Positions 1 through 7,272 are shown, counted from the first letter of the stretch. The stretch: 8,377 nucleotides of DNA from an uncultured Clostridia bacterium (GCA_934294965.1 CAKRAM010000112.1:1-8377), one strand, 5' to 3'. The notes: generated by a model not told the origin, from the letters alone. A program made the numbers and translations.

Positions 1-507
1 GTATTACATCGCTGCAGGAGGGCGGAAAGCAAAAATAACGAATAGTGAAAGGAACGGAGAGGTCCACACCACTAACTATTTTACGGTAATTCGGTTTTTG
101 CCGCGTAAACTATCTCCGATCGGAAAAATGGACTTAAAAGTGTGTTTTTGTCAATTGGCAATGATGAGTGCAATCCCCGGGAAACAATGTTGTAAATTGG
201 TTAAACAAAGCGCCAATAATTTAACTTGCACAACCGTACTCGTAGCGAGTCGGAAAAGGACGCGCTTTTCTACGCAAACGCTCGCGTGGTAGTCTATATC
301 GACAACGTGCGAATTGGGGGCAAGTTGCTTTGCAAATCCAAAATGACGAAAATGTTTTTCGATCAAAGGTTGTCGGAGCAAAAGTCAGTGAGCAAAAACC
401 GAAAAAGTGTCATAAAATCGAATTTGGTTATATATTTGTGATTTATTTGCTTATTTTGACAAGAGAATCGAGTATTATTTGCACCAAAGGCTCGCCGCCG
501 CTCAATA

Positions 508-580
508 TTATCAAAATTATCAATCAAAGATATAGCAAATTACCAAAATATTACCATTTTTACCAAAACATTACCATTTT
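508..580. repeat. TTAYCA motif array with a 20-bp tandem duplication
   Basis: The hexamer TTATCA occurs at 508-513 and 517-522. TTACCA occurs at 540-545, 551-556, 560-565 and 571-576. The last four arise from two tandem copies of a 20-bp unit (541-560 and 561-580, TACCAAAAYATTACCATTTT) that differ at one base, T549 versus C569. The spacings of 9 or 11 bases put the motifs on roughly the same face of the helix. A TATAAT hexamer at 580-585 abuts the array, but no good -35 is seen at the right distance. It could be an operator array or merely a local AT-rich duplication. The repeat is certain and the function is not. Confidence 0.75.
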
Positions 581-606
581 ATAATATAAAATCGGTAGAA
601 AAACGG

Positions 607-637
607 TTGAATTATGGTTGAAAACTAGTGTTAAAGT
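607..637 (+). promoter_or_regulatory. Weak candidate promoter with extended -10
   Basis: TGTTAAAGT (TG at 629-630, -10 hexamer TAAAGT at 632-637) resembles the extended -10 of the mnmE promoter. The nearest -35-like element, TTGAAT at 607-612, is 19 bases away, longer than ideal. No gene follows for more than 1 kb, so this is either a relic or a start for an unrecognised RNA. Confidence 0.2.
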
Positions 638-830
638 AGTTTTGATCGTCACAAAATACTGTATTAGCGCTTCAAAAAGGCAGTGCATGTCGCATAATTA
701 GCACAAAACGAGCGCAGAAACGGCACAAACAAGCACAATGCTTGCAAAGTGAAATCAAACTCGGCAGTCGCAATAGATTTGAGAAAGGCAGGCAATTATA
801 GGAACATAGCACAAAGTGACGGATACCGCA

Positions 831-857
831 AAAGCAAGTTTGTTGCAAACTTGCTTT
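831..857. repeat. Perfect 12-bp inverted repeat with TTG loop
   Basis: AAAGCAAGTTTG at 831-842 is perfectly complementary to 846-857, with a 3-base loop TTG. No T-run follows on either side, so it is not an obvious intrinsic terminator. A similar stem with the same TTG loop lies at 7521-7551. Confidence 0.75.
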
Positions 858-871
858 CAAGGGTTTGTAAC

Positions 872-931
872 TTAGTTGGTTTTCAAACTATGATGAACAA
901 ACTTATCATAGAAGTTGCGTCTATCAACTAA
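872..931. repeat. Nested inverted repeats, about 60 bases
   Basis: The outer arms TTAGTTG (872-878) and CAACTAA (925-931) enclose the inner arms CTATGAT (888-894) and ATCATAG (905-911). The transcript could fold as a two-tier stem with internal loops. The outer right arm runs into the first copy of the dispersed repeat (925 onward). The third copy keeps CAACTAA at 1597-1603 but has lost the left arm. No function can be assigned. Confidence 0.55.
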
Positions 932-1069
932 ACGTTTGCTTTGCTCATCAAAATTTGCTTTGTTAAATTTAACATCACACTATTTTATTCTGCTTGAAAG
1001 TTTATTAGTTGCCAAAAGTCATGCGCGGATAATTTGGTATATTCGCTTGACAATATCACATGAAAAGTG
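925..1069. repeat. Diverged repeat, copy A
   Basis: Bases 925-953 match 1597-1625 (copy C) at 25 of 29 positions, all four differences being transitions. Bases 950-980 match 1374-1405 (copy B) except for one inserted base and one C/T change. Bases 1018-1069 match 1447-1499 with scattered changes and small gaps; both have ATGCG, GGATA, ATATTC, TTGAC and AAAGTG in the same order. Copies A, B and C are therefore remnants of one ancestral unit. I see no clean coding frame shared by all three. Confidence 0.7.
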
Positions 1070-1310
1070 GAGAAAGTTGTTTCGTCTTGTGTTTAATACT
1101 TAAAACAGTGGGGATGCAGTTTGTTTTAGTATAGAGGTTGAAAACCGGTTTACAATGAGTTGTAACTTCGCCGTTTTTGGAGTTTGAAGTGCAAAACGCA
1201 AGTTATTCTAGAAACACGAAAGGGTTTGAAAGATTATACCGACCGGCAAAAGAATTACATCGTGCAGTATAGTGTCGAAAGTGGGTATTCAAGCGAACAA
1301 GGAGTACCTG

Positions 1311-1499
1311 GCAAAACTGACGACTTTTGAACTCGTGATGCATATTTATTATGCAAGTTGCATTTACAAGCGGAAAATTTGCTTTGTTCAAATTTAATAT
1401 CACACAAGGTTATGATATTATTTGCAACGATAGTTTGATTGTGAAAGTATGCGAGGATACTTTTGTCATATTCCTTTGACGATATAACGCAGCAAAGTG
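1311..1499. repeat. Diverged repeat, copy B
   Basis: This copy starts with GCAAAACTGACGACTTT (1311-1327), a 17-mer found again exactly at 1515-1531. Its centre (1374-1405) is nearly identical to 950-980 of copy A. Its right part (1447-1499) follows copy A 1018-1069. The insertions and deletions between copies suggest long neutral drift. Confidence 0.7.
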
Positions 1500-1514
1500 A
1501 AGCAAGTTGACAAA

Positions 1515-1640
1515 GCAAAACTGACGACTTTACACACAAAGCCAACTGACTATAATTCTAACCGGGGGAAAAACTTATTACGGACGATGCAATTAACAAC
1601 TAAATATTTGCTTTACTTATCAAAAACCGGGTTTGCTCGA
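1515..1640. repeat. Diverged repeat, copy C
   Basis: It begins with the same 17-mer as copy B (1515-1531). It carries AACTTATTA (1572-1580), comparable to AACTTATCA in copy A (900-908), then the 29-base block 1597-1625 that matches copy A at 25 positions. After that the similarity fades (TTTGCTCGAATTTCCACGTC, 1632-1651, versus the corresponding part of A and B). It ends just upstream of the mnmE promoter. Confidence 0.6.
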
Positions 1641-1725
1641 ATTTCCACGTCACGCTGTTTTTGTTGCGTTCAGTGCGACAAGTGATGGCAATTTGTTCGG
1701 CGCGTGCTTTATGGCTTGCAAATTG

Positions 1726-1754
1726 TTGAAAAAAAATAACAATAGTGTTAAAAT
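1726..1754 (+). promoter_or_regulatory. Promoter of the mnmE-mnmG-rsmG operon
   Basis: TTGAAA (1726-1731) is a near-consensus -35. A 17-base spacer leads to the -10 TAAAAT (1749-1754), preceded by TG at 1746-1747 as an extended -10. Transcription should begin near 1760-1762, giving a leader of about 25 bases. Both element quality and spacing fit a housekeeping (SigA-type) promoter. The riboswitch promoter at 8068 has the same layout. Confidence 0.8.
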
Positions 1755-1758
1755 TAAA

Positions 1759-1780
1759 CCGAAAAGTAGTCTTTCGGAGG
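1759..1780 (+). promoter_or_regulatory. mnmE ribosome binding site, partly inside a small hairpin
   Basis: GGAGG at 1776-1780 lies 5 bases before the ATG at 1786 and fixes the start of mnmE. CCGAAA (1759-1764) can pair with TTTCGG (1772-1777), so the first two G of the Shine-Dalgarno could be covered. The predicted start of transcription near 1761 would leave out part of the left arm, so any control by this hairpin is doubtful. Confidence 0.4.
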
Positions 1781-1785
1781 ATTAT

Positions 1786-3084
1786 ATGAGCAGCACGATA
1801 GTAGCGTTGTCTACGGCAATCGGTCGATCGGCAATTTCCGTAATAAGAATGAGCGGCGACGATAGCATAAATATAGCAAAACAAATCTTCAAACCGTTTC
1901 CCGAAAAGCCAAATATGCTCAAAGTCGGCACATTGACAACCGAGCATTTCAACGAACAGGCAATGTGCGTGTATTTTGCCGCGCCGCATTCCTACACAGG
2001 GGAAAATTTGGTGGAGTTCCATTGCCATGGCGGAATTGCCGTGCCTAACGCTGTTATCCAAGCGTGCCTTAAGCAAGGCGCAGTGCCGGCTCGAAACGGA
2101 GAGTTCAGCAAGCGCGCATTTGTCAACGGCAAGCAAAACCTCACAAATGCCGAAGGAATCATAGAAATGATAAATGCCGAAACGGCTTCGGCGGCAAAAG
2201 CAGGCGCAAATTTACTGGAAAACAAACTCGGCAAAAAAATTACTGCCTTGCAGGATCGCTTGCTGGATCTCCTTGCGCAAAGCGAAGCGACTTTGGACTA
2301 TCCCGAAGAAGATTTAGAGCAGGTCGCCAAAACCGATGCGGAAAAAACTCTCGGCGAAATCATCGATGAACTTTCCGAACTTATATCTACGTTCACACTG
2401 GGCAAAATTGCCAAAAGCGGTATAGACGTTGCAATCGTCGGCCGCCCCAACGTGGGGAAATCCAGCCTACTAAACGCGCTTCTTGGCAGCGACAGGGCAA
2501 TCGTGTCGGATATTCAGGGAACAACGCGGGACACCCTTTCGGAAAGCGTTGCCTACAAGGATATAAAATTCAATTTTGTGGATACCGCCGGGCTTCGAGA
2601 AACCGCCGACGTGGTGGAAGCTGAAGGCGTAAAGCGTGCAAAAAAAGCCGCCGACAGTGCCGACGTGGTGCTTAACGTCACCGACAATCCCTCGGATAGG
2701 TCGGTTTATCCCACAATTCGTCCGCAAATAAGAGTGTTTAACAAATGCGACTTGTATGCCGAAATGCCCTGCTGTGCGGATAGCATAGTGGTATCGGCAA
2801 AAAGCGGTAACGTGGAAGAAATCAAAGAGGCAATTTACGAGATGTTCAGCGCGGGAGAAATTGAGCAGAGCGATTTGCTCATCACTAACCAACGCCACTT
2901 AAACTGCCTAACGTCGGCAAAGCAACAACTCGTTCGCGCAAAAGCCGAGTGCAAAAACACAACTCTGGATGTGATTTCCTCCGCACTCCGTCAAGCCTGG
3001 CAAACTCTCGGCGAAATTACCGGAACAACCGCCGACGAAAGGATAATAGACCGAATATACAGCAAATTTTGCTTGGGAAAATAA
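1786..3084 (+). CDS. mnmE: tRNA modification GTPase MnmE (TrmE)
   Basis: MnmE is a homodimeric, potassium-activated GTPase. With MnmG it builds the aminomethyl or carboxymethylaminomethyl group on C5 of the wobble uridine of tRNAs that read codons ending in A or G. The 432-residue product is slightly shorter than the usual 450-460, mainly through a compact G domain. The N-terminal folate-binding domain shows PHSYTGEN (67-74) and EFHCHGG (77-83). The GTPase domain, inserted in the helical domain, shows GRPNVGKS (219-226, G1), GTTRDT (245-250, G2), DTAG (266-269, G3) and NKCD (319-322, G4). The protein ends in FCLGK (428-432), with the family's C-terminal cysteine. The frame is open upstream to 1633, but the ATG at 1786 has a strong GGAGG and matches the family N terminus. 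It is the first gene of the operon. Confidence 0.98.
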   Translation: MSSTIVALSTAIGRSAISVIRMSGDDSINIAKQIFKPFPEKPNMLKVGTLTTEHFNEQAMCVYFAAPHSYTGENLVEFHCHGGIAVPNAVIQACLKQGAVPARNGEFSKRAFVNGKQNLTNAEGIIEMINAETASAAKAGANLLENKLGKKITALQDRLLDLLAQSEATLDYPEEDLEQVAKTDAEKTLGEIIDELSELISTFTLGKIAKSGIDVAIVGRPNVGKSSLLNALLGSDRAIVSDIQGTTRDTLSESVAYKDIKFNFVDTAGLRETADVVEAEGVKRAKKAADSADVVLNVTDNPSDRSVYPTIRPQIRVFNKCDLYAEMPCCADSIVVSAKSGNVEEIKEAIYEMFSAGEIEQSDLLITNQRHLNCLTSAKQQLVRAKAECKNTTLDVISSALRQAWQTLGEITGTTADERIIDRIYSKFCLGK

Positions 3085-3087
3085 CTA

Positions 3088-4941
3088 ATGAAATACGATT
3101 TTGACGTAATTATTATCGGCGCAGGTCACGCAGGATGCGAAGCGGCTCTTGCCTCGGCAAGATTGGACTGTCAAACGCTTATGCTTGCAACAAACCTAGA
3201 TACGGTAGCGTTTTTGGCGTGCAATCCCAGCGTCGGAGGCACCGCAAAAGGGCAAATTGTTAAGGAAATCGATGCGTTGGGCGGCGAAATGGCACTAAAT
3301 GCCGACAAAAGCCTGCTGCAAATGCGCATGCTCAACCGCGGCAAAGGTCCTGCGGTGTATTCTCCGCGCGCGCAAGTGGACAAAAACCGCTATCACGTAA
3401 ATATGAAACAGACGGTGGAGGCATGCCCCAACCTGTTTTTGAGGCAGGGCGAGGCAACCGACGTTAAGCAAAACGCCGACGGCACATTTACCGTCACAAC
3501 CGCGGTTGATTTGCAATACACGGCAAAAGCCGTTGTATTTTGTTGTGGCGTGTACCTAAATTCCCGCACGTTGGTGGGAAAATGCGTTCGCGACAGCGGT
3601 CCTAACGGGTTTTCCAACGCAAAGTATTTGACCGAGTCGCTTATTAATTTGGGCTTCACGGTAAGGCGTTTTAAGACGGGAACGCCTGCGCGTGTGCGGA
3701 TGAACTCCATAGATTTGTCCAAAACGGTGGAGCAGTGCGGCGAAGCCGACGTTATGCCTTTCAGTTATATGACGGACAGTATTCCGGCAACCAAACGCAG
3801 TTGCTATTTGACTTATTCCACTGCCGAAACCAAGCGCATAATTTTGGAGAACAAACACCTTGCGCCACTGTATAACGGCAGTATAAACGGCGTCGGTCCG
3901 CGCTACTGCCCCAGCATAGAGGACAAGGTAGTGCGTTTTGCCGACAAGGAGCGTCACCAAATCTTTTTGGAGCCGGAAGCCGAAGATACTTGCGAGTTTT
4001 ACGTACAGGGAGCGTCCTCTTCCATGCCGGCGTCCGTTCAGGCGCAAATATATCACAGCATAGAAGGGTTGGAAAACGTGGAAATTATGCGAGACGCATA
4101 TGCAATCGAGTACGATTGTATCGACGCAACGCAACTCGACGCCGCCCTTATGTCCAAATCCGTACCCGGGTTGTTTTTTGCCGGGCAAATAAACGGCACA
4201 AGCGGCTACGAAGAGGCTGCCGGGCAGGGAATCGTTGCCGGTATTAATGCCGAAAGGTACGTTCATGGCAAAGAACCGCTCGTTTTACGTCGAGATAACA
4301 GTTATATAGGCGTGTTAATAGACGACATCACCACCAAGGAAACGCAAGAGCCGTATCGCATGATGACCAGCCGTGCCGAATATCGACTTATTTTGCGGCA
4401 GGATAACGCCGATTTGCGACTTACGGAAATCGGTCGTGAAATCGGTTTGGTTTCCGACGAACGTTACGCAAAGTTTGTACGCAAAAAACAGCAAATTGCC
4501 GACGCTCAAAAGGAGCTTAAAACGATAGTATCCCCCAAGATATACGGGGATTTGTTCCGCGAAAAGGGCGAAGTTGTCACTTTGGCGGGACTTACCGTGG
4601 ACGAAATGTTGCGCCGCCCGTCCGTCACGGCAAAAGACCTGCAAACGTTGGGATTTTTTGCCAATATCGACGACGACGCACTGTACGAAATAGAAATAGA
4701 AAGCAAATATCGCGGATATATTCAGCGTGAACAGGAAGCAATCGACCAAGCGGCAAAATTGGAAGAAAAAACCTTGCCGCAGGACATCGACTACAATGCA
4801 ATTGACGGATTGCGTATCGAAGCAAAACAAAAATTGAGCAAAATTCGTCCGAGAAACATCGGGCAGGCAGGCAGAATAAGCGGGGTAAGCCCTGCCGACG
4901 TGCAAATTCTTATTGTATATTTGGCTCAAAACAAACGTTAA
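3088..4941 (+). CDS. mnmG: tRNA uridine 5-carboxymethylaminomethyl modification enzyme MnmG (GidA)
   Basis: MnmG is the FAD- and NADH-dependent partner of MnmE. It uses methylenetetrahydrofolate and glycine or ammonium to modify the wobble uridine U34. The 617 residues are close to the usual 620-630. The dinucleotide-binding motif GAGHAG is at 11-16. The two family cysteines are present: Cys45 in ACNPSVGG and Cys274 in the signature GPRYCPSIEDK. The second signature TSGYEEAAGQG is at 371-381. The C-terminal helical region with RPRNIGQAGRISGV, which contacts MnmE and tRNA, is intact. The ATG lies 3 bases after the mnmE stop, with only a weak GGGA ribosome site, so translational coupling to mnmE is likely. 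Confidence 0.98.
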   Translation: MKYDFDVIIIGAGHAGCEAALASARLDCQTLMLATNLDTVAFLACNPSVGGTAKGQIVKEIDALGGEMALNADKSLLQMRMLNRGKGPAVYSPRAQVDKNRYHVNMKQTVEACPNLFLRQGEATDVKQNADGTFTVTTAVDLQYTAKAVVFCCGVYLNSRTLVGKCVRDSGPNGFSNAKYLTESLINLGFTVRRFKTGTPARVRMNSIDLSKTVEQCGEADVMPFSYMTDSIPATKRSCYLTYSTAETKRIILENKHLAPLYNGSINGVGPRYCPSIEDKVVRFADKERHQIFLEPEAEDTCEFYVQGASSSMPASVQAQIYHSIEGLENVEIMRDAYAIEYDCIDATQLDAALMSKSVPGLFFAGQINGTSGYEEAAGQGIVAGINAERYVHGKEPLVLRRDNSYIGVLIDDITTKETQEPYRMMTSRAEYRLILRQDNADLRLTEIGREIGLVSDERYAKFVRKKQQIADAQKELKTIVSPKIYGDLFREKGEVVTLAGLTVDEMLRRPSVTAKDLQTLGFFANIDDDALYEIEIESKYRGYIQREQEAIDQAAKLEEKTLPQDIDYNAIDGLRIEAKQKLSKIRPRNIGQAGRISGVSPADVQILIVYLAQNKR

Positions 4942-4949
4942 AGGAAAAA

Positions 4950-5627
4950 ATGAAAGAGTATATTCAACAAACGGTAGGCATTGCGCTTTCCGACGAGCAA
5001 GTGAAAAAACTTGATACGTATTGCCGCTATTTGTCGCAAGAAAACGAAAAATATAACCTTACGGCAATAACCGAGCCGAGCGAAGTGTGGGAAAAACACT
5101 TTGCCGACAGCATTTTGGGCAGCGTTGCCATAAAAAGTGGCGCACAGGTTGCCGATATCGGTTGCGGCGCGGGTTTTCCGTCCGTTCCGCTTGCCGTCGC
5201 GCGTGAGGATATAAGCGTAACGCTTGTGGACAGTTTGGAAAAACGCGTAAATTTTTGCAAAACGCTGTGCCAAACGATAGGTGTAGAAGCCGAGGTTTAC
5301 CACGATAGGGCGGAAGATTTTGCAAAAAAACACGACGAATGTTTTGACGTGGCAACGGCAAGGGCTGTCGCTCCGCTAAATATTTTGTTGGAGTACACCG
5401 CGCGTATTGTTAAAATCGGCGGAATCGTGCTTGCGTACAAAACCGACCTCTCGGAATCGGAAATAGCCGAAAACGCTTGTAAAAAACTGGGGTTAAGGCT
5501 AAAAACTCACTACGACTTTGTGTTGCCTGGCGGTGCAAAGCGCTGCCTTATCGTCTACGAAAAAGTTTCCCACACGCCGCCGCAGTATCCCCGCGGACAA
5601 AACAAACCGCGCAAAAATCCGCTGTAA
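4950..5627 (+). CDS. rsmG: 16S rRNA (guanine-N7) methyltransferase RsmG (GidB)
   Basis: RsmG uses S-adenosylmethionine to methylate N7 of the conserved guanine in the 530 loop of 16S rRNA (G527 in E. coli numbering). Loss of this activity is known to give low-level streptomycin resistance in several bacteria. The 225-residue product is near the family norm. It has the SAM-binding motif VADIGCGAGFPS (67-78), the next strand TLVDSLEKRVNF, ATARAVAPL, and the C-terminal PGG and TPPQYPR segment ending in NPL typical of full-length members. AAAGGAA at 4940-4946 is the ribosome site, 8 bases separate it from the mnmG stop, and it is the last gene of the operon. No parA/parB genes follow, although they often do in Bacillota. 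Confidence 0.97.
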   Translation: MKEYIQQTVGIALSDEQVKKLDTYCRYLSQENEKYNLTAITEPSEVWEKHFADSILGSVAIKSGAQVADIGCGAGFPSVPLAVAREDISVTLVDSLEKRVNFCKTLCQTIGVEAEVYHDRAEDFAKKHDECFDVATARAVAPLNILLEYTARIVKIGGIVLAYKTDLSESEIAENACKKLGLRLKTHYDFVLPGGAKRCLIVYEKVSHTPPQYPRGQNKPRKNPL

Positions 5628-6172
5628 AAAGGCTTGTAAAAATCGACAAATCGCTGCACTTAACGATATGTGGCAAACATCGGCAATGAAAGAAACAAAG
5701 CAAAAAGGCAAGGGAAATAGACACATAGAAACTGCAAAAAGTGGCAAAAAATCGCAAAAATGAAAGAGAAATATTCAAAATACTCAATTTTATATAACAT
5801 TTTTTTGCGCGCCGCAATTTGCCACTGATGTCGTTATTTATGCGCGATTTGCTCGAAGTGTGACAGCGGCTTGGACTGTTAAAAATCAATTGATTTCCGC
5901 AAAACGGATTTGAACGGCATTCCCGCGGTAGGCAAAGGAATGCTCGTTTTTTATTATATTTCAAAATGCCTTGTTGTTAGGCAGTAGGAATTGCTTTTGA
6001 ACCCACTGCAAAAGGATGTGGCAATTCCGTTAATAAATACATCAATTGCTATCGGCAGTAGTTCAAAATTGCCAATTATACAACTTTCGTTTTACTCCGA
6101 CGACACATAGTGTTTTAACGCTGTTGTTACTGCCAAAACCCACAAAAATTTAGATTATTTTTCAAAAATCTC
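5628..6172. other. Intergenic stretch with one terminator, otherwise no gene
   Basis: No supportable gene lies between rsmG and the next promoter. A lysine-rich 25-codon frame (5686-5763) has no ribosome site. An inverted repeat GGAATTGC (5987-5994) / GCAATTCC (6021-6028) with a 26-base loop is present, but no role is evident. The only clear element is the hairpin terminator at 5913-5952. Confidence 0.6.
5913..5952 (+). terminator. Intrinsic terminator downstream of rsmG
   Basis: AACGGCATTCC (5913-5923) pairs with 5937-5948, forming 11 base pairs with a single bulged T (5944) and a 13-base loop, followed by T6 (5947-5952). It lies 285 bases past the rsmG stop and is the first good terminator seen there, so the operon mRNA may carry a long 3' untranslated tail. 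Confidence 0.6.
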
Positions 6173-6201
6173 TTTTTTTACTTATAAAAACCTGCTAAAA
6201 T
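6173..6201 (+). promoter_or_regulatory. Candidate promoter of the dehydrogenase gene
   Basis: The extended -10 TGCTAAAAT (TG at 6193-6194, TAAAAT at 6196-6201) is strong. The -35 position 17 bases upstream (6173-6178) is only TTTTTT, so the extended -10 must carry recognition or an activator may help. Transcription would start near 6207-6209, about 40 bases before the ATG. Confidence 0.5.
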
Positions 6202-6232
6202 ATCCATGATACAGGATGTATCAAAATATTTT
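6197..6232 (+). repeat. Hairpin overlapping promoter and leader of the dehydrogenase gene
   Basis: GATACA (6208-6213) and TGTATC (6217-6222) form a perfect 6-bp stem around GGA. The flanks AAAATAT (6197-6203) and ATATTTT (6226-6232) are also complementary, so the whole is a two-tier inverted repeat covering the -10 and the likely transcription start. It may be an operator for a dimeric repressor or a 5' stabilising stem. The ribosome site AGAGG (6236-6240) lies just beyond it. Confidence 0.4.
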
Positions 6233-6246
6233 TTGAGAGGTGCGTT

Positions 6247-7272
6247 ATGAAAAAAATCAGAGTAGTTCAGTACGGATGCGGAAAAATGTCTACTTATATT
6301 CTTCGTTATCTGCACGAAAAAGGAGCGGAAATTGTCGGAGCAATCGACGTAAACCCCAAAGTTGTCGGTATGGACGTCGGCGATTTTGCCTCTCTCGGAA
6401 TAAAGACCGGCGTAATTATCAGCAACGATGCCGACAAAGTGCTTGACGAATGCGACGCAGACGTTGCAATCGTAACGTTGTTCAGTTTTGTTGGGGATAT
6501 CTACGAGTGCGTAGAAAGATGCGTAAAACGCGGTATCAACGTAATCACCACCTGCGAAGAAGCAATCTATCCTTGGACGACGGCAGCACAACTTACCAAC
6601 AAACTTGACGCTCTTGCCAAAGAAAACGGCTGCACTGTAACAGGTAGCGGCATGCAGGATATTTTCTGGATCAATATGGTTGCTCTTGCTGCGGCAGGAT
6701 GCCATTCTATCAAAAAGATTAAGGGCGCGTACAGTTACAACGTGGACGAATACGGACTTGCACTTGCGCAGGCACACGGTTGCGATTTGACCAAGGAAGA
6801 GTTTGAAAATACATTGGCTCACCCGACGGAAGTTGTGCCTTCCTATGCCTGGAACGCTGCGGAAGCAATTTGCAATAAACTGGGCTTAACTATCAAGTCG
6901 ATAGAGCAGAAAAACGTGCCCTATATTATCGATAAGAACATCTACAGCGATACGCTCGGAAAGGAAATCGATGCGGGACGTTGTATCGGAATGTCGGCTG
7001 TCGTAACAATCGAAACGATGCAGGGCATAACCATCGAAGAAGAAACCATCGGCAAAGTGTACGACAAAGGCGACGGAGATATGTGCGACTGGCAAATCAT
7101 CGGCGAACCGAACGTAGAATACCACGTTGTTAAACCTGCCACGGTGGAACACACCTGCGCAACCATCGTAAACCGTATACCGTCGCTGCTAAAAGCGCCT
7201 GCCGGCTATGTGACCGCGGACGAATTGGAAGAAATCCACTATCTCACCTATCCGCTGCACTACGAACTGTAA
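6247..7272 (+). CDS. NAD(P)-dependent oxidoreductase, 2,4-diaminopentanoate dehydrogenase-like
   Basis: The 341-residue product has an N-terminal Rossmann fold with VVQYGCGKMS (6-15), the acidic strand end AIDVNPK and DVAIVTL (72-78). The motifs TCEEAIYPW (102-110) and GSGMQDIFWIN (133-143) follow. It resembles the dihydrodipicolinate reductase-like family that includes 2,4-diaminopentanoate dehydrogenase of the ornithine fermentation pathway, which oxidatively deaminates the diamine to 2-amino-4-oxopentanoate. The exact substrate is inferred from overall resemblance only; relatives with other amino-acid substrates are common. AGAGG at 6236-6240, 6 bases before the ATG, sets the start. No ornithine racemase, aminomutase or thiolase gene is nearby, so it appears monocistronic. 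A soluble cytoplasmic enzyme is expected, as no signal peptide or membrane segment is seen. Confidence 0.8.
   Translation: MKKIRVVQYGCGKMSTYILRYLHEKGAEIVGAIDVNPKVVGMDVGDFASLGIKTGVIISNDADKVLDECDADVAIVTLFSFVGDIYECVERCVKRGINVITTCEEAIYPWTTAAQLTNKLDALAKENGCTVTGSGMQDIFWINMVALAAAGCHSIKKIKGAYSYNVDEYGLALAQAHGCDLTKEEFENTLAHPTEVVPSYAWNAAEAICNKLGLTIKSIEQKNVPYIIDKNIYSDTLGKEIDAGRCIGMSAVVTIETMQGITIEEETIGKVYDKGDGDMCDWQIIGEPNVEYHVVKPATVEHTCATIVNRIPSLLKAPAGYVTADELEEIHYLTYPLHYEL

Larger units (their letters stand above)
1..1725. other. Long stretch without a supportable gene, rich in decayed repeats
   Basis: No reading frame here has a convincing start, ribosome binding site and recognisable product. A frame on the + strand is open from the left edge to base 292, but its translation (many Cys, Arg and Lys) resembles nothing I know. 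A TTG-started frame at 226-441 has codon use somewhat like the real genes, so a fragment of dead coding sequence is possible. The stretch does hold diverged repeats, inverted repeats and a TTAYCA motif array, each listed separately. It reads as eroded intergenic DNA or degraded genes in front of the mnmE operon. Confidence 0.6.

Noticed and set aside
2..292. Reading frame open from the left edge on the + strand
   Set aside because: No recognisable motif, unusual composition and no neighbouring support; it could be the tail of a gene off the edge but I cannot show it.
1255..1545. 96-codon frame on the - strand
   Set aside because: It runs through diverged repeat copies B and C, has no ribosome site and resembles no protein.
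1633..1785. 51-codon N-terminal extension of mnmE
   Set aside because: The GGAGG-supported ATG at 1786 matches the family N terminus, and the promoter at 1726-1754 lies inside the extension.
3556..4266. 236-codon frame on the - strand inside mnmG
   Set aside because: It is antisense to a well-conserved enzyme and explained by codon bias of mnmG.
5686..5763. 25-codon lysine-rich frame on the + strand
   Set aside because: No ribosome site; its composition simply reflects A-rich DNA.
5880..5945. tRNA-like GTTCAAATC on the - strand
   Set aside because: The flanking bases do not form a T-stem, and no acceptor or anticodon arm can be drawn.
5548..5964. 138-codon frame on the - strand
   Set aside because: It overlaps the rsmG 3' end and the terminator, is Cys/Phe/Ser-rich and shows no family motif.
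6151..6180. Possible terminator AGATT...AATCT followed by T7
   Set aside because: The stem is short and almost wholly A/T, too weak to call.
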